Part shown: piece by piece, positions 7,787-15,259 of the stretch | Numbering within the stretch: the first letter of the stretch is position 1 | Layout: each line of letters starts with the position of its first letter | NCBI RefSeq assembly: GCF_000817785.2 | Contig: NZ_JTCM02000022.1 | Location: 1 to 39,808 of the forward strand | Reading direction: 5' to 3' | Length of the DNA: 39,808 bases | Source: Hassallia byssoidea VB512170 | GTDB taxonomy: Bacteria > Cyanobacteriota > Cyanobacteriia > Cyanobacteriales > Nostocaceae | The notes under the pieces: model-generated | Database searches by the model: none | What the model saw: only the letters and a program-made list of their open reading frames with translations | Told to the model about the DNA's origin: nothing | Translations under genes and position numbers: made by a program

Positions 7787-8665
7787 TCAGTTTATTTGTT
7801 CTTTAATATACAAAAAATCTCGCATATACTGATTAACTAACTGAGGCTGCTCTTGCTGCACCCAATGACTACAATTGGGAATGTATTTGATTTGAAAGTC
7901 TCTCACATAAGCTTCTGTTCCATAAGTTAGTTCTTTACCCAGCGCGGTGTCTTTTTCTCCCCAAATCATTAAAGTTGGCACTTCTAAAATACCCCAATTT
8001 TGTCCTATCAATCTTTGTTGAAAAACGTTGCGGTAATAGTTTAACATTGCTGTTAAAGCACCGCGTTTGCCTGCGGCATCTTTGTAAGCGTCAATATCAG
8101 CTTTGGTGAAAGCACTTTTATTAATTGCCATACCTTTAAAAGCCATTTCAACTGGTTGATAATCTCCGCTTTGAATTAATAATTCCGGTATTAAAGGCAA
8201 TTGGAAAAAGAAGACATAAGAACTACGTAGCAACTGTTGAGGAGTGCGGAAACCTTGAGCAAATTTGGCGGGGTGAGGCAGATTGAGTATTATTAATCGC
8301 TCAACCATTGCCGGATAATCGTAAGCGAAATTCCAGGCGATCGCACCTCCCCAATCATGTCCGACTAAAACACACTTTTCATATCCCAATCCTTGAATTA
8401 CTCCTTTGATATCTTTGACAAATTCATCCATGACATAAGCTGATTGCTCTTTTGGTTTGTCGCTATCATTGTAGCCGCGCAAATCAAGGGCAACTACTTT
8501 ATAATATGCAGCAAATTCAGGTATTTGATGCCGCCAAGAATACCAAAATTCTGGAAATCCATGCAACATTAACATCAAGGGACCTTCCCCTTGAGTGACA
8601 TAGTGTAGTTTAATTCCGTTAGTCGTGATGTATTCGTGCTGCCAAGAATCTTTGATTACAGACAT
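7787..8665 (-). CDS. alpha/beta hydrolase, epoxide-hydrolase-like
   Basis: A 292-residue cytoplasmic alpha/beta hydrolase. HGFPEFWYSWRHQIP carries the HGxP oxyanion motif; GHDWGG places an Asp (Asp104) at the nucleophile position, as in epoxide hydrolases and haloalkane dehalogenases rather than lipases. Acid Asp239 (WGEKDTALG) and His267 (CSHWVQQEQP) complete the triad. A lid region with LNYYRN and SYVFFFQLP carries Tyr residues that could activate the epoxide. Length matches bacterial soluble epoxide hydrolases (about 290). The substrate is unknown; a fluoroacetate or haloalkane dehalogenase is possible because the same nucleophile is used. It is a single-gene unit with its own probable terminator. 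Confidence 0.85.
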   Translation of the reverse strand: MSVIKDSWQHEYITTNGIKLHYVTQGEGPLMLMLHGFPEFWYSWRHQIPEFAAYYKVVALDLRGYNDSDKPKEQSAYVMDEFVKDIKGVIQGLGYEKCVLVGHDWGGAIAWNFAYDYPAMVERLIILNLPHPAKFAQGFRTPQQLLRSSYVFFFQLPLIPELLIQSGDYQPVEMAFKGMAINKSAFTKADIDAYKDAAGKRGALTAMLNYYRNVFQQRLIGQNWGILEVPTLMIWGEKDTALGKELTYGTEAYVRDFQIKYIPNCSHWVQQEQPQLVNQYMRDFLYIKEQIN

Positions 8666-8869
8666 AATTAATTGAGGTGAAAGAAAATACTGGCTGATAA
8701 AGTAACAGATGTTTGAATGATAGTTTTGTATTGTGTGTTATCACCTCTATTTAAAGACAGTATTCTTAAAGGAAGATTTTAGTATTAGCATGAGAAAATT
8801 CGCCCAAAGATAGATGCAAATCATAGGTAGAACTTGGTACAAACATAAACAGAATTCTCCCCAACTACC

Positions 8870-9685
8870 ATGACACAACAGCTGACACACCATACTTCAA
8901 TGTGGGTCGAGCGACTGGCGCGATTTGGCTATGCATCAAAAGGAGTAGTTTACGGTACTGTTGGGCTACTAGCAGCGCAGACAGCTTTTGGCACTGGTGG
9001 TAGAACAACTGATACTCAAGGCGCTCTTCAGACAATTGTCAATCAGCCATTCGGTAAATTTTTGCTTTTCTTAGTTGCGATCGGCTTGATTGGTTTTGTA
9101 ATTTGGCGTTTTGTACAGGCAATTAAAGACCCAGAAAACAAAGGCACTGATGCCAAAGGTTTGGCACAGCGAATTGGTTACGCAGCTAATGGTTTGATTT
9201 ATGCTTCTTTAGCTTTAACCGCTGTAAAAATTATCCTCGGTTCGGGCAGTGGTGGTAATAGTAATTCCACCGAAGATTGGACAGGGCGTTTACTTTCTCA
9301 ACCCTTTGGTCAATGGTTAGTTGGAACTGCGGGGGCATTTGTAATCGGTTTAGGTTTTTATCAGTTTTATATAGCTTTTAGCGGCAAATTTCGTAAAGAA
9401 CTTAATTTAACTGAGTTAAGCAATAAAGAACGCCAGTGGGTGATGGCAATTTGCAGATTTGGTTTAGCGGCACGGGGTATAGTATTCTGCATTATCGGTT
9501 GGTTTTTAATTAGTGCCGCAAGGCAGTCTGACGCTAGTGCGGCAGGAGGTTTAGATGAGGCGTTACAAACGCTAGCGCAACAACCATACGGACCCTGGCT
9601 TTTGGGTATTGTGGCGTTGGGCTTGGTAGCTTATGGTATTTATATGGTGATACAGGCGCGGTATCGTCAATTAATCACGCCTTAA
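8870..9685 (+). CDS. DUF1206 six-helix membrane protein
   Basis: A 271-residue membrane protein built of three similar two-helix units, each beginning with a motif like RFGYASKGVVYGTVGLLA, RIGYAANGLIYASLALTA and RFGLAARGIVFCIIGWFL and containing QPFGKFLL, QPFGQWLV or QPYGPWLL before the second helix. This threefold pattern is diagnostic of DUF1206. Six transmembrane helices are expected, without a cleavable signal. The role of the family is unknown. The gene starts at an ATG within ACTACCATGACACAACAG without a strong ribosome site. It shows no operon partner: the neighbours on the same strand are 320 bases away. Confidence 0.88.
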   Translation: MTQQLTHHTSMWVERLARFGYASKGVVYGTVGLLAAQTAFGTGGRTTDTQGALQTIVNQPFGKFLLFLVAIGLIGFVIWRFVQAIKDPENKGTDAKGLAQRIGYAANGLIYASLALTAVKIILGSGSGGNSNSTEDWTGRLLSQPFGQWLVGTAGAFVIGLGFYQFYIAFSGKFRKELNLTELSNKERQWVMAICRFGLAARGIVFCIIGWFLISAARQSDASAAGGLDEALQTLAQQPYGPWLLGIVALGLVAYGIYMVIQARYRQLITP

Positions 9686-10004
9686 AAGGGAGGGGGAAAG
9701 GGGAGGCAGTGCGTTGCGGGGGTTCCCCCCGTTGTAGCACCTGCCGTGAAAGGGGAAAGGGGCGAAGTCTTCCCTAGACAAATGTGGACAGCCTTGTTTT
9801 GTAGATCCTCGATCCTCCACGAATATTTTTGATGAAGGCTGTCCACATTTGTCGTGGGTTATTGCAGGGGAAGAAAAATATAATACATGTATTTAAATAA
9901 CTCTTTATTTCCATGCCTTTTCCCTTTCCCCTTTTCCCCTCTTAAAAAAGCCCTTTACCTCTCTTGTTAAAAGGTGCAGTGTCACAAATTTTGGTGTTTC
10001 AGAA
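9686..10004. other. 319-bp intergenic region rich in repeats
   Basis: No gene. Directly after the DUF1206 stop is G-rich DNA with a GGGGGTTCCCCCC core (about 9718-9730) typical of dispersed cyanobacterial repeats, then a 77-base stem-loop at 9777-9853, then C/T-rich DNA before the next gene. Confidence 0.6.
9777..9853. repeat. long perfect stem-loop
   Basis: GACAAATGTGGACAGCCTT at 9777-9795 and its exact inverse at 9835-9853 make a 19-bp perfect stem around a 39-base loop that itself can pair partly (GATCCTCGATCC). It is too long and lacks a U-run for a simple terminator; it looks like a dispersed repeat or a small non-autonomous element. Confidence 0.7.
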
Positions 10005-11159
10005 ATGACAATAATTGAAACGCGGGGCGTTTGGCTTACTACTACTGGTAGTAAGGTTTTCAAGTCAAGGGAACGCATTGCTGAAGCGATGCATTTCCTC
10101 GCCCAGACAGGATTTAATGTAGTATTTCCGGTGGTTTGGACTAAGGCGCTAACGCTGTATCCTAGTAAAGTGATGCAGCAAACTTTTGGGGTGGAAATTG
10201 ATCCGCTTTTTGTTGGTCGCGATCCTTTAGCAGAAGCGATCGCAGAAGCACATCAAGTAGGGCTAAAAGTCATTCCTTGGTTTGAATACGGCTTTGCCAG
10301 TTCCTACAATTTGAATGGGGGGATGTTGCTGGAGAAAAAACCTGAATGGGCTGCACGCGATCGCGATGGCAATTTAGTCAATAAAAACGGCTTTGAGTGG
10401 CTGAATTCCCTTGACCCCCAAGTGCAAAATTTTATGTTGAACTTGGTGCTAGAAGTTGTCAAGAATTATGATGTTGATGGTATTCAAGGAGATGATCGCC
10501 TGCCTGCTTTGCCTTCTGAAGGAGGTTACGACCAATTAACTGTAAAACGCTATCAGCAGCAATTTAGGAAAAATCCGCCACGAAACTCTCAGGATAAGCA
10601 ATGGTTGCAATGGCGAGCAAATATTCTCACCGACTTTTTAGCGCGTCTTTATCAACAAGTCAAAGCGGTAAATCCCAACCTTTTAGTATCAATGGCTCCG
10701 AATATTCATGATTGGGCATTAAAGGAATATCTGCAAGACTCTCCCAAATGGCTAGAACAAAAAATAGTAGATACAATCCACCCGCAAATTTATCGCCGTG
10801 ATTTCCTAAGTTATAAATCTATTATCGACCAGTTGGTAAAAAAGCAATTTGCAGTGATGTCACCGAGGTTAGCACCGGGGATTCTGATGAAGCTGGGAAA
10901 CTACTCAATCAGTCCAGAATATCTGATGCAGGCAATCGAGTACAATCGCGATCGCGGTATTTCTGGAGAGGTATTCTTTTTTTACGAAGGTTTGCGAGAC
11001 AATAATAACGCCCTCGCTAAGGTATTACAAAATAATGCTTATACTAAAACTGCCTCATTTCCCTCTTTGTCGGATTTGAGTAACGTTGCTGTTAGCAACA
11101 GCAAGCCATCTTCAAATTGGCTGGGTTTGCTGAAGTTTTGGAGAAATATTTCGTACTGA
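10005..11159 (+). CDS. glycoside hydrolase family 10-like (GHL10) protein
   Basis: A 384-residue protein starting ETRGVWLTTTGSKVF, the N-terminal motif of the GHL10/YngK (former DUF187) family of TIM-barrel putative glycosidases. Further family motifs are GLKVIPWFEYGFA, WLNSLDPQVQ, VDGIQGDDRLP and MAPNIHDWALKEYLQ. The conserved acidic residues in FEYG and GDD are candidate catalytic groups. No signal peptide is apparent, so this copy may act in the cytoplasm, unlike many secreted relatives. The C-terminal 30 residues are Ser/Asn-rich and poorly conserved. The substrate is unknown; family members are linked to cell-surface glycans or peptidoglycan. A GACGGC/GCCGTC palindrome overlaps the stop codon. 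Confidence 0.85.
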   Translation: MTIIETRGVWLTTTGSKVFKSRERIAEAMHFLAQTGFNVVFPVVWTKALTLYPSKVMQQTFGVEIDPLFVGRDPLAEAIAEAHQVGLKVIPWFEYGFASSYNLNGGMLLEKKPEWAARDRDGNLVNKNGFEWLNSLDPQVQNFMLNLVLEVVKNYDVDGIQGDDRLPALPSEGGYDQLTVKRYQQQFRKNPPRNSQDKQWLQWRANILTDFLARLYQQVKAVNPNLLVSMAPNIHDWALKEYLQDSPKWLEQKIVDTIHPQIYRRDFLSYKSIIDQLVKKQFAVMSPRLAPGILMKLGNYSISPEYLMQAIEYNRDRGISGEVFFFYEGLRDNNNALAKVLQNNAYTKTASFPSLSDLSNVAVSNSKPSSNWLGLLKFWRNISY

Positions 11160-11173
11160 CGGCTTCAGCCGTC
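11158..11173. repeat. short GC palindrome at a gene end
   Basis: GACGGC-TTCA-GCCGTC overlaps the stop of the GHL10 gene. A partial second copy, GGGCTGAAGCC, follows about 20 bases on. The GGCTTCAGCC core is a small dispersed element that may also help end transcription. Confidence 0.55.
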
Positions 11174-11226
11174 CTAACTTTGAATAATCTATAGGGCTGA
11201 AGCCATAACTACCAAACATCTGCCGA

Positions 11227-11625
11227 TTACTTGAAATTTGATGCTATCACTTTATCGGCAGTCAAGTTAAATTTGTCTTGGTATTTAAACAAATACGTTA
11301 CTGTATCAGTTTCCTGAATTTTTCCGTTTTGAAGGATTTTTACATTCCCAGTCAAAACAACTTTGCGTTCTTTAGGGAATACTTCAGCTTTATCTGCTGT
11401 GGCATTAATCTTCGCTGCTTTGAAATCGAACTTAACATTACCTTGCCAAATATACACATCCGCAACTGGCTGAGTTGATTGGTTGATAGGTGTCGTCGCT
11501 GATGGCTGTGTGTCTGGCTGTTGAGCGCCAACACTGTTTATGATTAGAGAAAGTGAAGTTACAGTGGTTAAACTTGCTGGCAGTAAGAAAGACAAAACAA
11601 TACGCCGAATAGATAGGGAAGTCAT
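11227..11625 (-). CDS. periplasmic LptA/OstA-like protein
   Basis: A 132-residue protein with an N-terminal signal peptide (about 1-35, ending near VGAQQ) and a single OstA/LptA-type beta-jellyroll unit: INATADKAEVFPKERKVVLT, GNVKILQNGKIQETDT and FNLTADKVIA. LptA proteins bridge lipopolysaccharide from the inner to the outer membrane. Cyanobacteria have LptA-like proteins of varied length, and this one is shorter than Escherichia coli LptA (185). The role in lipid or LPS transport is a family inference. It is the only gene on the minus strand in this stretch and converges with the GHL10 gene. ATG 11625 is used. Confidence 0.75.
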   Translation of the reverse strand: MTSLSIRRIVLSFLLPASLTTVTSLSLIINSVGAQQPDTQPSATTPINQSTQPVADVYIWQGNVKFDFKAAKINATADKAEVFPKERKVVLTGNVKILQNGKIQETDTVTYLFKYQDKFNLTADKVIASNFK

Positions 11626-11818
11626 AATTTAATCTTGCTGGAAAACGCTGTTTTTTTCGTTTGTCTGCTGTGAATTTATCACATATCGGTAATTATATAA
11701 ATGGAACTAAAGTTACATGTATAAAATATTTTTATGATTAGCTATATTATCATTATATTTACAGGGTTAGTTTTTATCGTTTTTGTAGGTGATGTGAGCA
11801 AATTTAGAGGGCGATCGC

Positions 11819-12253
11819 ATGAAAGATCAATATAAAATGCAAGAAGTAATCAAAACTCTCAAACACGATTTACCAACGCTTTTTCAGCAGGATATTTCCT
11901 ACGACATATATAGCCAGGATATCTATTTTCGCGACCCGGTAAATAAATTTAAAGGCAAATTCAACTATCGGATAATCTTTTGGACTTTGCGATTTCACGC
12001 TAAATTATTTTTTACGCAGATTTATTTCGACGTGCATGACGTGCATCAAGAAGCTGAAGATACTATTTTAGCAAAGTGGACGGTTCGCGGTATTTTGCGT
12101 GTTCCTTGGAAAGCGCGTATACTTTTTAATGGCTACTCTACTTACAAACTAAACTCAGATAATCTCATATATGAGCATATCGACACCTGGGATCGCAAGC
12201 CCAGTGAGATTTTGAGCCAGTTTATCCGCAAAGGAGGAGACGGCAAACCTTAG
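11819..12253 (+). CDS. DUF2358 protein (NTF2-like fold)
   Basis: A 144-residue soluble protein. The pattern LKHDLPTLFQQDISYDIYSQ followed by IYFRDPVNKFKG and later LAKWTVRGI ... PWKARILFNGYSTYKL is that of DUF2358, a family found in cyanobacteria and plastids with an NTF2/SnoaL-like cone fold. No catalytic residues can be named. The ATG at 11819 follows directly on a HIP1 site (GCGATCGC-ATG), so no classical ribosome site is present; the ATG at codon 7 is an alternative start that leaves the domain intact. Confidence 0.82.
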   Translation: MKDQYKMQEVIKTLKHDLPTLFQQDISYDIYSQDIYFRDPVNKFKGKFNYRIIFWTLRFHAKLFFTQIYFDVHDVHQEAEDTILAKWTVRGILRVPWKARILFNGYSTYKLNSDNLIYEHIDTWDRKPSEILSQFIRKGGDGKP

Positions 12254-12389
12254 ATTTTCATCTAATTAGTTAACTTTTGCGTACTTTCAGGTTTTCGGCA
12301 AAATATATATCTTAAGATTTTCTTTAGATTCTCGTGAGCAGTGTTATGCTTATACCAGAGAACAAGCTGTAGCAGTGGGGATATATCCG

Positions 12390-12605
12390 ATGAACTCTTC
12401 GACATTACGTCAGATTTGGCTTGTGATTGAGGAAACCCAGACCAATATTCTTTTGGGATTCAATGATGCGGAACTAATTCAGCAGTTACTAAGGGAGTTG
12501 GAAAACAAGAAATTCCTTACCAGTGAAGAAACCAGCGCCATAAGTGCTTATATTAGTTCTAGAGTTCCGTTAATTCGTGATTTAGCTTTAGCACGCATGG
12601 CATAG
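12390..12605 (+). CDS. small conserved-looking hypothetical protein
   Basis: A 71-residue protein, MNSSTLRQIWLVIEETQTNI and onward, predicted all-helical, with LLRELENKKFLTSEETSAI and a C-terminal helix ending LARMA. There are no membrane segments or Cys. I do not recognise the family. The regular amphipathic pattern and absence of rare codons favour a real gene. ATG 12390 is preferred; the frame also contains a GTG five codons earlier. It stands alone, 137 bases after the DUF2358 gene and just before the decayed toxin gene. Confidence 0.6.
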   Translation: MNSSTLRQIWLVIEETQTNILLGFNDAELIQQLLRELENKKFLTSEETSAISAYISSRVPLIRDLALARMA

Positions 12606-12708
12606 GATGATTTGCTGTGTTGAGTTAAAAGGCGATCGCACAGGTTGTGTTCATCTTCTAGTCTTGAAGATTGTGATAGGGTGCTGACAAAAGCTTGATG
12701 ATAACTTA

Positions 12709-12998
12709 ATACACATCATCAGTCGTAAAAAGCTACGAAAATGCAAAGAACACGCTGATTGCTGTGAAGCACTGGATGACCGGTACGGAATTGCCAGTAA
12801 AGCAAACTGGAGAAATTTGGTAGAAGTTCAAACAGTTTATCCTCAAGCGGAAGCAGTAAGCAACTTTACAATATTAAAGTCAATAAATATCGTTTAATCG
12901 TTAGTATTAATTATGAGAAGCAGGTCATATACATTAAATATGTCTTGACTCATGCGGAATATGACAAAGACAACTGGAAAAATGACCCTTACTATTAA
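12709..12998 (+). pseudogene. higB: higB-type mRNA-interferase toxin, inactivated
   Basis: Conceptual translation from 12709 gives HIISRKKLRKCKEHADCCEA, then NWRNLVEVQTVYPQAEAVSN, clearly a HigB toxin. The position of the start Met is ATA (12709-12711), with a stop seven codons further upstream and no ATG, GTG or TTG between. After NFT the frame is lost near 12870; in the next frame the rest of HigB continues as NIKVNKYRLIVSINYEKQVI to WKNDPYY and a stop at 12996-12998. Two independent lesions, start loss and a frameshift or small deletion, make sequencing error unlikely. Its 3' end overlaps the higA start, as in normal higBA modules. Confidence 0.85.
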
Positions 12999-13398
12999 CC
13001 CAGAACTTTATAGTCAATTACTATCTAAATATCAGCCTAGGATTATTAAGACAGAAGCGGAAAACGATAAATTCTTAGAGGTTGTTGAAGAACTACTATC
13101 TCGTCCTAATATCACTCCTGAAGAAGATACTTTGTTGGAATTATTTGTCAAACTGATTGAGGATTTTGAAGATAAGCATTATCAACTTAATACTTCTACA
13201 CCACATTCAAGACTTCTTCATTTGATGGAAGCTAGAGTGTCATCAGCTGATTTAGGAGAAGTTTTTGGTTCGAGTGAGATTGTTGCTAAGGTTATTAATA
13301 GTGAATTAGAAATCACTTTAGAACAAGCCAAGGCTTTGGGAGAGTTTTTTCACGTTGATGCGAGGCAAGTTTATTTTAGATTAAAAGTCGTAGGCTGA
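12982..13398 (+). CDS. higA: HigA-type antitoxin (orphan)
   Basis: A 138-residue protein starting MTLTINPELYSQLLSKYQPR. An N-terminal acidic helical region (toxin-binding in this family) is followed by a helix-turn-helix (about 93-138: SADLGEVFGSSEIVAKVINS then LEITLEQAKALGEFFHV), typical of the long HigA form in cyanobacteria. ATG 12982 lies inside the last codons of the decayed higB frame; an in-frame ATG at 12952 would add ten residues out of step with the family. The frame is intact although its toxin is dead, so it may persist as a repressor or an anti-addiction protein against HigB toxins elsewhere, or be recently orphaned. Confidence 0.85.
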   Translation: MTLTINPELYSQLLSKYQPRIIKTEAENDKFLEVVEELLSRPNITPEEDTLLELFVKLIEDFEDKHYQLNTSTPHSRLLHLMEARVSSADLGEVFGSSEIVAKVINSELEITLEQAKALGEFFHVDARQVYFRLKVVG

Positions 13399-13400
13399 TG

Positions 13401-13629
13401 TTACAGTGGCGATCGCTTTAAAAGCTGTACATAACCATATATTTCACCTGTTAAACCTTCAAGTTCATGTTCTATAATCCTCCCGTCCAAGTTTACTTGT
13501 CCATCAGCGTGGATTGGTTGACCATCAGTAGTAGCATAGATGCTTTCAAATCTGTTAAAAGTTAGATTTATAAGTTGTAATTTAGGTGTAATATAAATAA
13601 CTGCGTTAAGTTTTGTACTTAAAAAGGCA
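13401..13629 (-). pseudogene. headless reading-frame remnant
   Basis: On the minus strand an open frame ends at the TAA at 13403-13401 and reads, among others, FNRFESIYATTDGQPIHADG then QVNLDGRIIEHELEGLTGE, a protein-like composition quite unlike random AT-rich DNA. The frame has no ATG, GTG or TTG I could find before it enters the antisense of the next gene, so the 5' part appears to be missing. I do not recognise the family. It looks like the 3' end of a gene truncated when the DUF262-HNH gene arrived. Confidence 0.4.
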
Positions 13630-13635
13630 GTGAGG

Positions 13636-15204
13636 ATGGCGAAAGATAGTCTAAAAGTTAGTTTAGATGCGCTAATACCAAGAGAAGCATTTGAAATTCA
13701 AGATCAGCAAGGTCAAAATATAGGTAGAAATGTTCCGATGATATCTGTTCGGGATTTAGAAAAAAACTCTTTTTTCTATCCGTTTTTGCGTAAACCTGAT
13801 TTTCAAAGAGAAACTAATGAGTGGGAAGCTGATAAAATTTGTGGATTTATAGAAAGTTTTTTAGATGGGGATTTAATACCATCTGTTATTCTTTGGAGAA
13901 GTTCTAGTAGTTATTATTTTGTTATTGATGGCTCCCATCGACTTAGTTCTTTAATAGCCTGGATAAATGATGACTATGGTGATGGTAAGATTTCTAGAGA
14001 ATTTTATGATGGAGATATTACAGAAGAGCAGAAAAATGCTTCTCAAGAAGTGAAGAAATTAATCAAGGAAAAAATAGGCTCTTACAAAGATTACCAATCA
14101 TTAACACAGCAGCAAAAACAAGTAGATCAAAAAATTCTTGACAGAGCAAGAAATTTAGGAGCTTTAGGAATCCAGCTTCAGTGGGTTGAAGGTGATTCAG
14201 CCAAAGCGGAAGCATCTTTTTTCAAAATTAACCAAAAAGCAGCACCAATTGGCGAAACTGAGATGCGTTTGTTGCAAGCTCGAAAGACACCTAATGGTGT
14301 TGCCGCTCGTGCGATTATGAGAAGTGGTACAGGTCATAAATATTGGTCAGATTTCTCGCCAGAAAAACAGAATGAAATTGAAACAATAGCTCAAGAACTG
14401 CATCAACTTATTTTTGAACCAAAATTAAAAAATCCGATCAAAACTCTAGATGTACCAATAGTAGGAAATTTATCAACTTCAGAAAAACTTGAAGTTATAT
14501 TAGAGTTTGTTAATATGGTTAATGATATAGAAAAAGATGATCAATTAGGAGACGATCCAACCGGAGACAAAACCGTAGAACTGTTAAGGAATTGCAAAAA
14601 AGTAATCCAAAGGATAAATAGTAGTCATCCTTCATCTCTTGGTCTGCATCCAATAATATATTTTTACAATAACGCTGGTAAGCCGAAAATTGGTTCATTT
14701 TACGGCATTGTTACCTTAATGCTACATTTAGAAAAAACTAAATCTTTTTCTAAATTTACAAAAGTCCGAAAAGATTTTGAGTGGGTGATTTGGCAAGATG
14801 ACATGGTTCCACAAATTGTCACTAAAACTACTGCGGTTAAGGCAAGAGAAAAGGTCAAAGATTTTTTTATGATAATTGTTGAAAAATTGTCTCAAGGAAC
14901 AGATAAGAAAAATGTTATTAAAGAGATAATTGCTGAAAAAGATAAAAGTTTTGGCACTTTAAAAACTAAAGCCAGAAGTAATACAAGCGATACCCCAGGC
15001 AAAGAATTCTCACGAGAAACAAAAGCAGCAGCTTTTATCAGAGATGCTTTACCTGGTTCTCCACGATGTAAAATCTGTAATGGCTATCTCCCCAGTGGCA
15101 TTAACTCTATAGATCACATTAAAAGAAAAGCAGATGGTGGCTTAGGTACTTTAGATAATGCACAGTTAACTCACCCATATTGCAATACAACATTCAAGAA
15201 TTAA
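13636..15204 (+). CDS. DUF262-HNH nuclease (GmrSD/ParB-like N-terminus)
   Basis: A 522-residue protein. The N-terminal domain has the DUF262/ParB-like signature: KPDFQRETNEWEADKICGFI followed by IPSVILWRSSSSYYFVIDGS with DGSHR (98-102), where most relatives read DGQ(Q/H)R. This domain in GmrSD-type and related proteins binds and hydrolyses nucleotide or DNA backbone. After a long helical middle, the C-terminal 45 residues are an HNH nuclease: CKIC, SIDHIKRKADGG (Asp493-His494), DNAQL (Asn508) and THPYCN (His513). Such DUF262-plus-HNH fusions are often defence nucleases, some of type IV restriction type. ATG 13636 is chosen over GTG 13630. Codon use is AT-richer than in flanking genes and a toxin-antitoxin remnant is adjacent, both signs of horizontal acquisition. 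The defence role is inferred. Confidence 0.82.
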   Translation: MAKDSLKVSLDALIPREAFEIQDQQGQNIGRNVPMISVRDLEKNSFFYPFLRKPDFQRETNEWEADKICGFIESFLDGDLIPSVILWRSSSSYYFVIDGSHRLSSLIAWINDDYGDGKISREFYDGDITEEQKNASQEVKKLIKEKIGSYKDYQSLTQQQKQVDQKILDRARNLGALGIQLQWVEGDSAKAEASFFKINQKAAPIGETEMRLLQARKTPNGVAARAIMRSGTGHKYWSDFSPEKQNEIETIAQELHQLIFEPKLKNPIKTLDVPIVGNLSTSEKLEVILEFVNMVNDIEKDDQLGDDPTGDKTVELLRNCKKVIQRINSSHPSSLGLHPIIYFYNNAGKPKIGSFYGIVTLMLHLEKTKSFSKFTKVRKDFEWVIWQDDMVPQIVTKTTAVKAREKVKDFFMIIVEKLSQGTDKKNVIKEIIAEKDKSFGTLKTKARSNTSDTPGKEFSRETKAAAFIRDALPGSPRCKICNGYLPSGINSIDHIKRKADGGLGTLDNAQLTHPYCNTTFKN

Positions 15205-15259
15205 ATATTCCCAAGCCAGCCATGAAATTAAATGTAAATGTCAGGTGCGTTACGTTTCA

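Noticed and set aside
9700-9735. GGGGGTTCCCCCC near the DUF1206 end as a terminator
   Set aside because: No U-run and a core typical of dispersed GC-rich repeats; kept only as a note on the gap.
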